A DNA stretch of 41,897 nt from Thermoproteota archaeon (GTDB lineage: Archaea > Korarchaeota > Korarchaeia > Korarchaeales > Korarchaeaceae): positions 73,147 through 115,043 of the forward strand of contig JAOZFI010000039.1 of the NCBI GenBank assembly GCA_027491395.1, in the 5' to 3' direction. The notes below the pieces were generated by a model. That model was not told the origin of the DNA, searched no databases, and was given only the letters and a program-made list of their open reading frames with translations. The stretch's first letter is position 1. Every line of letters begins with the position of its first letter. Made by a program: the position numbers and the translations under genes. Shown piece after piece: positions 30,292-37,836 of this stretch.

Positions 30292-30608
30292 TCTCCCGAT
30301 TGGAGGGGAAGCTGGAGAGGGCCAAGGAGCTGGCTCACAGGGATCCCGGCAGCGCGCTAGCCTTGCTTAGGAAGGTGGCCGAGGAAGTGTTAAGGGTAGC
30401 GGCACCGGACTGGGATCCCTCTAGAGAGAGCTTGGCTGAGTACGCTGAGGTGAGGAGGTACCCTGACTTCTTCCACGAGATGGCCGACAGGATAGAGGGC
30501 TCCTACAGGTTCGTCATGCAGGCTGGCGAGGGGGATGTGCTGGGGGCCATCTCCTCAACAGCCTTCCTCTTGGAGGTCCTGAGGAGACTGCCCGCAAGTA
30601 GTAGCTGA
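30288..30608 (+). CDS. small all-helical cytoplasmic protein
   Basis: 106 residues from the GTG at 30288 (GTG at 30285 also possible), eight bases after GGGAGGT; the frame is open back to 30135, but that part overlaps the membrane-protein gene. The product is predicted helical with heptad-like Leu/Ala spacing and an Arg-Lys-Val-Ala-Glu-Glu-Val-Leu-Arg-Val helix. No signal or motif; it somewhat recalls HEPN-like four-helix bundles but lacks their RxxxxH. Probably a cytoplasmic partner of the upstream membrane protein. Confidence 0.6.
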   Translation: MISRLEGKLERAKELAHRDPGSALALLRKVAEEVLRVAAPDWDPSRESLAEYAEVRRYPDFFHEMADRIEGSYRFVMQAGEGDVLGAISSTAFLLEVLRRLPASSS

Positions 30609-30660
30609 AGATGCAGCAGGGATTGGGCTGATGTGCTAGGCCCTGACCTTGACCATCAAC

Positions 30661-30689
30661 TATTTAAGCGATACAATTATTCAATTAAT
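30661..30689 (+). promoter_or_regulatory. promoter and tandem repeat before vapB
   Basis: TATTTAAG (30661-30668) is centred about 27 bp before the ATG at 30692 (leaderless). Between them, CAATTATT and CAATTAAT (30674-30681, 30682-30689) stand in tandem, a plausible antitoxin-binding site for autoregulation. Confidence 0.45.
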
Positions 30690-30691
30690 CA

Positions 30692-31009
30692 ATGTCATCA
30701 ACGATAACAGTGCCTGAGGAGCTGAGGAGGAGAGTGAAGAGACTCGCTTCCCTCCTAGACGTACCTCAGCATAAGGTCTTGGAAATGCTCCTTGACCTCT
30801 TCGAGCGGGATCTATTAGAAGAGGAGGATCGATCAGTAGATCACGACGTGGCAGAGGAACTGGAGAAGGCTGAAGCTAAGGTAGAGGCAGAGGATCCCGA
30901 TTGGGCCGAAAGATCACGTAAGATAGAGAAGGCTGTCAGGAGAGGATTGACGTCCGAGCTTTTCAGAGGGAACTGGGGGATAGAGTTTGCAGAAGAGGAT
31001 AATGCTTGA
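30692..31009 (+). CDS. vapB: VapB-type antitoxin
   Basis: 105 residues. The start (Ser-Thr-Ile-Thr-Val-Pro-Glu-Glu-Leu-Arg-Arg-Arg-Val-Lys) has the beta strand plus helix pattern of a ribbon-helix-helix DNA-binding domain (about 2-45). An acidic linker and a C-terminal segment that could wrap the toxin follow. It overlaps the PIN-domain gene by eight bases. Expected role: neutralise the toxin and repress the operon. Confidence 0.75.
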   Translation: MSSTITVPEELRRRVKRLASLLDVPQHKVLEMLLDLFERDLLEEEDRSVDHDVAEELEKAEAKVEAEDPDWAERSRKIEKAVRRGLTSELFRGNWGIEFAEEDNA

Positions 31010-31409
31010 TAGCATGATCTTCAGGAATAGACCCTTCCTTTCTTGGCTCAGAGTGAACTTAGAGAGGTTCAGGATATATATTAGCCCGATTGTTCACGCA
31101 GAGACTGCTTTGTGGTACCTCTACATCGGCTTGGATCTGGAAGACCTCACATCAGACTTGAGGGCGTTGAGGGCAGAGATACCGCCTATCACTAGGGAAA
31201 TCACTGAAAAAGTGGCTGAAAGGGCGTTCACGAATAGAAGGGCCTTGCCGTTCAGGCATCATGCTAGGGATTACTTGATAGGGGCCCAAGCAGAGCATCT
31301 CGGGACTTGGATCGTGACCTATAACAAGAGGCACTTCGCATGGGTCAACGTACCGGTACTAACCCCCGAAGAGCTGATCAAGCGCTTTCGAGGTCCATCT
31401 GCCGATTAG
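31002..31409 (+). CDS. vapC: VapC-type PIN-domain ribonuclease toxin
   Basis: 135 residues from the ATG at 31002; a TTG at 30987 is further upstream. PIN-domain acidic residues: Asp in Met-Leu-Asp-Ser-Met-Ile-Phe at the N-terminus, Glu in His-Ala-Glu-Thr-Ala, and Asp in Ala-Arg-Asp-Tyr-Leu-Ile-Gly-Ala-Gln-Ala. The usual Thr-x-Asp strand end reads Thr-Tyr-Asn-Lys, so the fourth acidic position is Asn, which some active PIN toxins tolerate. It would cut RNA (often tRNA or rRNA) when freed from the antitoxin. Confidence 0.8.
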   Translation: MLDSMIFRNRPFLSWLRVNLERFRIYISPIVHAETALWYLYIGLDLEDLTSDLRALRAEIPPITREITEKVAERAFTNRRALPFRHHARDYLIGAQAEHLGTWIVTYNKRHFAWVNVPVLTPEELIKRFRGPSAD

Positions 31410-31433
31410 GAGGGTGAGCCCTATTACGATAAC

Positions 31434-32210
31434 TCAGATGAACCTGATAACTTCCCTCCCGCCAATTATCGCGTAGATTTCAACGAACCTCTCGAACTTG
31501 GTTCCCCTCAATTTCTTCATCAGGATCTCCTCTATCTGGAAGGTACCGCTCGGATCCTTCATGTATACCTCTATCCTCAGGGGTTTCTCCTCTCCCCTCG
31601 TGATCTCCACCTTCTGAACTGAGAGGGCGGAGTACTTGTGGATGTCGTGGCCTCCGAGCCTGAACGGGAGCCTGGCCCTCTCCTGCTCCATGTCGCAACC
31701 ATCGGCAGTGGCCACGACTCCAGCCTCTATGCTGGTGGGCTCGAACCTCCCCATGTGGCACATTATGGCCTCGTATATCATACTGGCAACCTTCACGGCC
31801 TTCTCCTCGTCCTCGTAGACCATGGAGGTTATCTCTTCCACGAAAGGTTTAGCTAGCATTACGCTGAGGAACTCATGCTCCTCCCTGTGTATGGAGTTCC
31901 CTATGTCGTGTAGGTAGCTGGCCACCATCACTATCAGCTTGGAATCCTCGAAGTCCCTCCAGTCTTCAGTGACCACGATCTCCGGCCCCAGTATGTCAAG
32001 GATCTTCAGCGAATTTCTGGTGGTTATCATCGCATGGGTCACTCCGTGATCGTTGAACTTGAGCCTGTGGACCAGCACTATATTGGACATGTCCAAGAGG
32101 CCCCTTACCCTCCTGTTGCTTCTGAGGTAGTCGTAGACCCTCAAGAGCCTCTCTGAACCGTTCAGCCTGCTCACAATTTCGTGATCGAGAGTTCGCTCTA
32201 AGGTGTTCAT
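31434..32210 (-). CDS. HD-domain metal-dependent phosphohydrolase
   Basis: 258 residues, all-helical first part with His in Asn-Asp-His-Gly-Val-Thr-His, the His-Asp pair in Ser-Tyr-Leu-His-Asp-Ile-Gly-Asn and a later Asp in Ala-Thr-Ala-Asp-Gly-Cys-Asp. These supply the H...HD...D metal ligands. The C-terminal ~70 residues form a beta-rich domain. It resembles archaeal COG3294-type HD phosphatases; substrate (nucleotide, cyclic nucleotide) unknown. A minus-strand TATA, GTTTAAAAGG (32233-32242), makes it leaderless. It converges with vapC. Confidence 0.85.
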   Translation of the reverse strand: MNTLERTLDHEIVSRLNGSERLLRVYDYLRSNRRVRGLLDMSNIVLVHRLKFNDHGVTHAMITTRNSLKILDILGPEIVVTEDWRDFEDSKLIVMVASYLHDIGNSIHREEHEFLSVMLAKPFVEEITSMVYEDEEKAVKVASMIYEAIMCHMGRFEPTSIEAGVVATADGCDMEQERARLPFRLGGHDIHKYSALSVQKVEITRGEEKPLRIEVYMKDPSGTFQIEEILMKKLRGTKFERFVEIYAIIGGREVIRFI

Positions 32211-32241
32211 AGGAGATGATGATGTGGAGGGCCTTTTAAAC

Positions 32242-32580
32242 TTACCCGGATGTGGAGAGCACCCTCCTGAGGGCCTCGACTATCATCCCCTTGGGAGGGT
32301 AGTCGTGGTACTTCCCAGCCCACTTGTATATCCTGCTACAGGTGGACGTGTACACCCCCTTGTCCTCGAAGGAGGGATCCACATCCACGCCGTTGATCCT
32401 CACTGTGGGGACGCCTAGAACTCTGTGCTGGGCTGCTTCCTCATCACTGGCGAGGAGAATCTCCTCCAGCTCGTAATCCTTCAATCCAGCCTCCTCAACG
32501 GCCTTCTTTATCTCCTCAACGACCGGATCCTTGGGACACTCAGGAGTGTAGTAGACCGATATCTTCACCTTGTTGACCAT
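32242..32580 (-). CDS. small thioredoxin-fold protein (DUF2703-like)
   Basis: 112 residues from the ATG at 32580, four or five bases after GGAGGAGGAGGTT; GTG at 32583 is possible. The beta-alpha-beta start has Tyr-Thr-Pro-Glu-Cys-Pro, a single N-terminal cysteine in place of CxxC. The cis-Pro motif Gly-Val-Pro-Thr-Val-Arg-Ile-Asn-Gly is followed by Thr-Ser-Thr-Cys-Ser-Arg-Ile-Tyr. This two-Cys layout is like DUF2703 proteins as I recall them. Redox or metal-thiol role is inferred. Confidence 0.7.
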   Translation of the reverse strand: MVNKVKISVYYTPECPKDPVVEEIKKAVEEAGLKDYELEEILLASDEEAAQHRVLGVPTVRINGVDVDPSFEDKGVYTSTCSRIYKWAGKYHDYPPKGMIVEALRRVLSTSG

Positions 32581-32624
32581 CACTAATAACCTCCTCCTCC
32601 CATATTTTTTATCTTTCCTCGCTG

Positions 32625-32712
32625 ATGAGGGTGGGATTGAGGATTCACTTCGTGGAAGGGAGGGTGATGGACTATCCTATACGGAATTAGACCTTCTAAG
32701 CTCTCCACTAGG
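32625..32712 (+). other. probable displaced 5' end of the RDD-SpoIIM gene
   Basis: A 21-codon frame from ATG 32625 (GTG 32631 and TTG 32637 in frame) encodes Glu-Gly-Arg-Val-Met-Asp-Tyr-Pro-Ile-Arg and stops at TAG 32688. Moving +1 at that TAG continues directly as Arg-Pro-Ser-Lys-Leu-Ser-Thr-Arg-Val-Ile-Ala-His-Leu-Ile-Asp, the RDD domain. The family's Arg lies in codon AGG 32710, upstream of the only ATG/GTG/TTG start in the main frame. TATA-like ATATTTTTTATC lies at 32602-32613. Confidence 0.5.
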
Positions 32713-34092
32713 GTGATCGCTCATCTGATAGATCTCTCCATAGTTACACTCGCGTACGTGCCCGTGGTCCTCTTTGCGGAACCCCTCATGGAGGGAGCGG
32801 GGTTCCTCGGGCTGTCGCTCCTCTCCTCCATATTCCTCCTTATATTTCTCGGTTACTTCACCCTCTTCGAGGGGCTCACCTCCTCGACACCGGGCAAGCG
32901 AGCCTTGGGGCTGAGGGTGATCTCACTGAACACCCTCTCCAAGGTATCGATGGAGGACTCGATCGTCCGGAACTTGCTCAGACTGGTGGACGCCCTGACC
33001 CTTTATCTATCAGTCCTCTTCACAGATGGCACGAGGATAGGCGATCTGGCGGCAGGAACTGTCGTGGCATCCAAAGACCTCCTCACCTTGGAGCTACCGT
33101 CCGGCAGATCTGATGTGGCCGTGGACATAAGGAAAGGGATACTTGAGGCAACGTCACAGGAGCTGATGACTATGGAGGGAGGGGAGGAGCTGGTGAAGAG
33201 GCTCTCTAGTGGGGTGAAGATCGACGAGCTGCCGGAGGAGGTCCCCGAGGAGGTCGCGAGCGCGGCCTTCGTCCTCGCCACCAGGCCCAGACTCTCGCTC
33301 ACCCTTTTAGGGCCTGAGAAAATAATAAGGATCTATGAGAGGGCTGCGGAGCTGTGTTATCACGTTGAGAGCAGGGAGATACTAAGGAACAGGGTCGAAC
33401 TGATGAGAGCCCTTATGAGAGAACCTCCGCGAGGGGGCTTCGATGTCAGGAGAGTGTTCTTGGAAGGACCGAGGGAGTTCAGGGAGCTGGCCCCTTACTT
33501 CCTCCTCTCCCTAGTGATATTCACGGCCTCCCTTATCACTGCCTACAACTACAGGCCTGCGTGGCTCGAAACTCTCTTGGAGGAGCTGTTCGGAAGGGGA
33601 GAGGCGGTGAGCCAGCTGAATCCCGTGATCCTCTCACTCCTCATCCTGATGAACAACGTCAGGGTGGCCCTCACCGTTGTTGGCACCGCTCCTGCGATAT
33701 TCCTCGCACCCCTAGTGCTGACCGCCAACGGAGCCCTAGTCGGACTCGTGATCGCTGTATCCAAGGCGGGGCCCGTACAGACCTTGGGCTTGATCCTACC
33801 TCACGGAGTTCCAGAGCTCACTGCCATATTCATCTCGACATCCATAGCCCTCTCCGCGGTGAGAGAGATTATAGCACCCCGATCGGGGGGCAGGTTAAGA
33901 TCCGCGGGTAAGGTAATAAGAGGCAAGCTCGAAGTGCTGGCGCTGGCCCTGCTAGTACTCGTGTACGCCGCGCTGGTGGAGGGGTTCGTGACCAGAAGCA
34001 TAGGAAAGGACCTCCGAATGGCACTCCTCTTCTCCCTGGTGGAGGGGTTCGTGATATACGCCTACCTCTTACTGGTGGGTCGAAGAGGATGA
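32713..34092 (+). CDS. RDD-domain / SpoIIM-like (stage II sporulation protein M) membrane fusion
   Basis: 459 residues from GTG; see 32625-32712 for a likely longer N-terminus. Residues 1-125 are an RDD domain with three membrane helices, including Thr-Pro-Gly-Lys-Arg-x-Leu-Gly-Leu-Arg-Val and Gly-Asp-Leu-Ala-Ala-Gly-Thr. Residues about 130-255 are soluble and helical. Residues about 256-459 are SpoIIM/DUF95-like: Asn-Asn-Val-Arg-Val-Ala, Asn-Gly-Ala-Leu-Val-Gly, and Leu-Pro-His-Gly-Val-Pro-Glu-Leu with several helices. These domains are usually separate genes near MoxR ATPases. A membrane role, possibly transport or envelope remodelling, is inferred. No MoxR or DUF58 gene is nearby. Confidence 0.82.
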   Translation: MIAHLIDLSIVTLAYVPVVLFAEPLMEGAGFLGLSLLSSIFLLIFLGYFTLFEGLTSSTPGKRALGLRVISLNTLSKVSMEDSIVRNLLRLVDALTLYLSVLFTDGTRIGDLAAGTVVASKDLLTLELPSGRSDVAVDIRKGILEATSQELMTMEGGEELVKRLSSGVKIDELPEEVPEEVASAAFVLATRPRLSLTLLGPEKIIRIYERAAELCYHVESREILRNRVELMRALMREPPRGGFDVRRVFLEGPREFRELAPYFLLSLVIFTASLITAYNYRPAWLETLLEELFGRGEAVSQLNPVILSLLILMNNVRVALTVVGTAPAIFLAPLVLTANGALVGLVIAVSKAGPVQTLGLILPHGVPELTAIFISTSIALSAVREIIAPRSGGRLRSAGKVIRGKLEVLALALLVLVYAALVEGFVTRSIGKDLRMALLFSLVEGFVIYAYLLLVGRRG

Positions 34093-34118
34093 TGGACTGA
34101 AGCTTTCCGAGATCGGAG

Positions 34119-34673
34119 CTAGCACTCCCTCCCCAGACTCTTTAGGAGGTCGCTCTTTGTGACTATTCCCACGATCCTTCCCCTCTCTTGGATGAGGACC
34201 GCCGGATAGAGGAAGAGCATATCCCTCAGGAGGGGGAGGGAGGCGTCAGCCGGCAGAATGGGGAAGGCCTCCTCCATGACCTCCTCCACCCTCGACTCGG
34301 GGGATAGGGAGGAAAGCTTCCTCAGTAGCCCCTCCTCCGTCACCGAGCCTACCACCCTACCGCCGGTCATCACGGGAAGCTGGGAGATCCCCCTCTCCCC
34401 CATTATAGAGATGGCCCTACGGACAGTCTCCTCCGGAGTCACATGTATCACTGGAGAGCTCATCACCTCAGACGCCTTGGTGCATCCTCTCTTCCGCCTG
34501 GCCCTCTCCAAAGCCTCGAATATCCTAAGCGCAACCTCGTAGCTGGGGACCGTCTGCCCCCTCTCGACCTTTGAGATAAGTGATTGACTCACCCCCACCA
34601 TCTTAGCGAGCTCCTTCTGGCTCAGACCCAGCGCCCTCCTCTCCCTCGCTATCGAGGAAAGGTCCCATATCAT
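34119..34673 (-). CDS. HTH (XRE-type) regulator with a CBS-domain pair
   Basis: 184 residues. HTH at about 10-55 (Leu-Gly-Leu-Ser-Gln-Lys-Glu-Leu-Ala-Lys-Met-Val-Gly-Val-Ser-Gln-Ser-Leu-Ile) and two CBS repeats (about 65-122 and 128-184), each with Gly-Ile-x-Gln-Leu-Pro-Val or Ile-Val-Gly-Ile-Val-Thr-Lys-Ser-Asp-Leu. CBS pairs bind adenosyl ligands such as AMP, ATP or S-adenosylmethionine. It is divergent from a cystathionine gamma-synthase-like gene, so sulfur amino acid or SAM sensing is a reasonable inference. It starts next to an inverted repeat likely to be its own operator. Confidence 0.9.
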   Translation of the reverse strand: MIWDLSSIARERRALGLSQKELAKMVGVSQSLISKVERGQTVPSYEVALRIFEALERARRKRGCTKASEVMSSPVIHVTPEETVRRAISIMGERGISQLPVMTGGRVVGSVTEEGLLRKLSSLSPESRVEEVMEEAFPILPADASLPLLRDMLFLYPAVLIQERGRIVGIVTKSDLLKSLGREC

Positions 34674-34689
34674 TATTCCTCTAGGAATA
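34674..34689. promoter_or_regulatory. inverted repeat at the start of the HTH-CBS gene
   Basis: TATTCCT-CT-AGGAATA, 7-bp perfect arms, directly upstream of the ATG at 34673. It lies between the minus-strand TATA region (about 34699-34708) and the gene. Confidence 0.5.
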
Positions 34690-34711
34690 TCTCATTACTC
34701 AAAATTATTAC

Positions 34712-34725
34712 CAGGGAATTTCCTG
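34712..34725. promoter_or_regulatory. inverted repeat between TATA and start of the cystathionine synthase-like gene
   Basis: CAGGGAATTTCCTG pairs imperfectly around its centre and repeats the AGGAAT-like half-site of the 34674-34689 element. It sits between AAAATTATTA (34701-34710) and the ATG at 34733. Confidence 0.45.
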
Positions 34726-34732
34726 AAGGCCC

Positions 34733-35863
34733 ATGCCAAACTTCATCCCGCTAGAGATCCCGATCTACATGACGGCCACCTTTCTCAATCCACTTCCCAC
34801 CGGTGAACCCAGCATCTCGGACAGGGGCACGGACCTGAAGTATTCGAGGGAGGAGAATCCCACCGTCCGAGCGCTCGAGAGGAGCCTAGCTGACCTAGAT
34901 GGTTTCGAGGACGGACTGGCTTTCAACAGCGGCATGGCATCCATCTCGACCCTCCTACTATCTAAGGCTAGAGAGGGCATCTTGATGGGTGTTGACGCTT
35001 ATCCAACCACGGTGGCTCTCGCCCTTCATCTGAGAGGGATGGGCTTTCGAGTTAAGCTGGTTCCGATCAAAGAGGTAGTGGATGCCGTGTCCAGCGAGTG
35101 GGGTCTCATCTTCGTCGAAACGGTAACCAACCCCATGCTGAGGGTGCCCGATCTCCCATCTCTATCGGACAGGTGTGAGGAGAAGGGGGTGGAGCTGGCA
35201 GTAGATAACACATTCGCCTCTCCTGTCCTGCTGAAACCCAGTAAATTCGCTTCATACTCGATCCAGAGCGCCACCAAGTACTTGGCGGGCCACAACGATG
35301 TAATCGCGGGTGCCCTCACATCCGATGACGTTGGAGAGCTTTGGGAGTGGAGGAGGAGACTGGGAACTATACTAGATCCCTTTAGGGCCTTCCTTGTCCT
35401 CAGAGGTTTGCAAACACTTGAGCTCAGGGTGAGGAGGTACTCCCAAACTGCCTTGGAGGTAGCCAAGTTCCTAGAGGGGTGCGATCTAGTGGAGGAGGTC
35501 AGGTACCCAGGTCTGAACTCGCACCCCGACCATCGCATCGCGAGAGAGCTCTTCCACGGGATGTACGGTGGCATCATAACCTTCATCCCTAAGGTGGATC
35601 CGGAGAGGATGTTCAGACACCTCAGGGTGGTGAGGCCAGCTCCCAGCTTGGGAGCGCCTGCAAGCCTGATCAGCAGGCCCCTGACTTCCGCTTCCTCCCT
35701 GCCTCCCTCTTTAGTTAAAGAGATGGGCATAAGTGAGAGGACCGTCAGGCTCTCGGTGGGTCTCGAGGATCCTCGCATCATAATTGATGACTTGAAGAGG
35801 GCATTAGAGCTAGCCCGCGCTCCCTCCCAAGAGGGAGGGGTCCCATCCTTTATTAGTTGGTAG
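34733..35863 (+). CDS. cystathionine gamma-synthase/lyase-family PLP enzyme
   Basis: 376 residues. Trans-sulfuration enzyme motifs: Tyr-Ser-Arg-x2-Asn-Pro-Thr (38-45), Asn-Ser-Gly-Met-Ala-Ser (65-70), Asp158-Asn-Thr-Phe-Ala-Ser-Pro and Schiff-base Lys182 in Ser-Ala-Thr-Lys-Tyr-Leu-Ala-Gly-His. The C-terminus has the usual Arg-Leu-Ser-Val-Gly-Leu-Glu-Asp. It acts on cystathionine, O-acyl-homoserine or methionine; which one cannot be read. TATA-like AAAATTATTA about 27 bp upstream makes it leaderless. Its stop overlaps the next frame's TTG start. Confidence 0.9.
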   Translation: MPNFIPLEIPIYMTATFLNPLPTGEPSISDRGTDLKYSREENPTVRALERSLADLDGFEDGLAFNSGMASISTLLLSKAREGILMGVDAYPTTVALALHLRGMGFRVKLVPIKEVVDAVSSEWGLIFVETVTNPMLRVPDLPSLSDRCEEKGVELAVDNTFASPVLLKPSKFASYSIQSATKYLAGHNDVIAGALTSDDVGELWEWRRRLGTILDPFRAFLVLRGLQTLELRVRRYSQTALEVAKFLEGCDLVEEVRYPGLNSHPDHRIARELFHGMYGGIITFIPKVDPERMFRHLRVVRPAPSLGAPASLISRPLTSASSLPPSLVKEMGISERTVRLSVGLEDPRIIIDDLKRALELARAPSQEGGVPSFISW

Positions 35864-37794
35864 AGTTCATTACTAGTGTGAGAAGGCCCCCCGCGATCAT
35901 ACTCGCCGCAGGAAAGGCTACCAGAATGCGGCCCTACTCGCTAGAGGTGCCCAAGGCGCTCTTCGAGCTCGCGCCCAACCTCACGGTTCTGGACCTCACC
36001 ATAAGGTGGTTGAGGGAGGAAGGCATCAGGGACATCATCATAGTGACTAGGCCGAGCCTAGCAAGGTTCTTCGTCGAGAGGTACGGGGACAGCGTGAAGG
36101 TGGTCACCACGGATAGGGAAGAGGGCTTTGGTAACCTCTACTCTTTCTTGACGGGTGTCAAGGCCGCTGACAGCTCCGAGTACCTCGTGCTGATGTCGGA
36201 TCACATATTCGAGCCCGAGATCCTGAGGAGGATGCTCAGGAAGGGGGGGAGCAGGGCTTTCACCCTCTCCCTCGACAGGAATCCACCTTGGGACAAGCTG
36301 GAGGAGGGCCTGAAGGTGGTGCTGGAGGACGGCGAGGTGAAGGAGGTCGGGAAGGACGCGGTGCCCCATTACGGGATAGACACGGGCATATTTTACTGCA
36401 CCGAGAAGGCTGAGGTGATAGCTAGGGAGACGATAGAGGAGAAAGGGGAGAAGGCAACGATAGCTGATGCCCTGAGGAAGGCGTTAGCCTACGGCGAGGT
36501 CTCGTACGTGGATGTGACGGGCCTCATCTGGATGGATGTGGACACCCCGGAGGAGTTGGAGGAAGCGAGGAAGATACTGCCGCTCCTCCTCAGGAGGAGC
36601 CTCATCAAGCCAGGAGATGGTCCAGTCTCCCGCTACATAAACAGGCAGATCTCCACCAGGCTCTCGGTCGCCCTCTTCTTGAGGGGCATATACGTCAGTC
36701 CGAACCTGATATCCCTCCTAGCCTTCTCCCTGATGGGGCTGGCAGCGGTCCTCATATACAGGGGGTTCCTGGTGCCCGCGGCCCTCATCATCCAGCTCTC
36801 CTCCATAATAGATGGAATGGACGGCGAGATAGCTAGGTTGTTCGGAACGGCCAGCGAGTTCGGAGGCCTTCTCGATGCCTTCCTCGACAGGTACTCTGAC
36901 CTGCTGATAGTGGCAGCGATAGGAACTGGAGTCACGTTTCTAGAACCTTGGCAGATCTTCCTCCTTGGACTAGCTGCAGGAAACGTCTTCGTGACGAGTT
37001 ACGTCTCCCACTTGGCGGGTTGGAGCACCGAGAGAGTGGTGAGACTCAGAGCTTGGAGCCCAGCCAGCAGGGACGTTAGACTCCTCGTTGCCGCCGTGAC
37101 CACCGCGCTGGGTATGTTCCTGCCCTTCCTCTGGTACATGGCTCTCGTACCACTGGCCTTCTCCGCTTACATGGTGATCGCCTCTAGGATTCCGGAGAAA
37201 CCCATCAAGCTTGAGAGAAGGACCCCTAAGCCCGAGGTGAAGGTGAAAAGGGTCAAGAAGAAGGTAACTCCCTTGGAAGCTAATCTCAGGGTACTCCTAG
37301 CCTCATCCATAAAGTTGACCCTCTGGGTAATTGTCATAAGGCTCTTCTACGGACTGGTGACGGATTTAGGCCCCTTAATGATTCTGGACCTGAAGATCAG
37401 CCCAGTGACCGTGCTTAACATTGCTGAGTTCATAGTGGTGGTTTACTTCGGCTACAGGATCCTCCTCTCCATAAAGTCCCTCCTCGACCTCCTGAGTAAA
37501 TGGCTAGTGAGGGAGATGGGCCTTGTGACCGAGGCAGCGGTGAAGAGAGCGCTGGCCGACATCTTCTACCTAGCGATCATATCCCTCCTGATAATTTTCG
37601 TCCCCAACTACTTGGAAGGAGTCCCGTTGGGAGGCATAGTCTCCAAGGTTGCCCTACTCGTGCTTCTCTTCCTCTTCCTCCTGTTCTTCTACGACTTGGC
37701 GAAGCTGTTCTACAGGAGCTTCAAGGGCTTCTTCGACAGGCAGATATCCAAGATAGCTGAGAGGCTCTCTGTAGCGGTGGAGGGAGAAAAGTGA
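35857..37794 (+). CDS. bifunctional CTP:inositol-1-phosphate cytidylyltransferase / CDP-alcohol phosphotransferase with extra membrane domain
   Basis: 645 residues from TTG; GTG at 35878 would give 638. Residues 10-240 are a sugar-nucleotidyltransferase: Leu-Ala-Ala-Gly-Lys-Ala-Thr-Arg-Met (16-24) and Met-Ser-Asp-His. Residues 258-445 are a CDP-alcohol phosphatidyltransferase with Asp319-Gly-x2-Gly-x2-Ala-Arg-x8-Gly-x3-Asp340-x3-Asp344. The pair matches IPCT/DIPP synthase, which makes di-myo-inositol phosphate, a heat-protecting solute. After a basic linker (451-473) come about 170 more residues with several membrane helices, not part of the usual ~430-500-residue enzyme. Alternatively it makes an inositol phospholipid. 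Confidence 0.85.
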   Translation: MVEFITSVRRPPAIILAAGKATRMRPYSLEVPKALFELAPNLTVLDLTIRWLREEGIRDIIIVTRPSLARFFVERYGDSVKVVTTDREEGFGNLYSFLTGVKAADSSEYLVLMSDHIFEPEILRRMLRKGGSRAFTLSLDRNPPWDKLEEGLKVVLEDGEVKEVGKDAVPHYGIDTGIFYCTEKAEVIARETIEEKGEKATIADALRKALAYGEVSYVDVTGLIWMDVDTPEELEEARKILPLLLRRSLIKPGDGPVSRYINRQISTRLSVALFLRGIYVSPNLISLLAFSLMGLAAVLIYRGFLVPAALIIQLSSIIDGMDGEIARLFGTASEFGGLLDAFLDRYSDLLIVAAIGTGVTFLEPWQIFLLGLAAGNVFVTSYVSHLAGWSTERVVRLRAWSPASRDVRLLVAAVTTALGMFLPFLWYMALVPLAFSAYMVIASRIPEKPIKLERRTPKPEVKVKRVKKKVTPLEANLRVLLASSIKLTLWVIVIRLFYGLVTDLGPLMILDLKISPVTVLNIAEFIVVVYFGYRILLSIKSLLDLLSKWLVREMGLVTEAAVKRALADIFYLAIISLLIIFVPNYLEGVPLGGIVSKVALLVLLFLFLLFFYDLAKLFYRSFKGFFDRQISKIAERLSVAVEGEK

Positions 37795-37836
37795 CCTATT
37801 AATAGCCCACTCGAACAAATGTAAAAGGCTGAGGAG

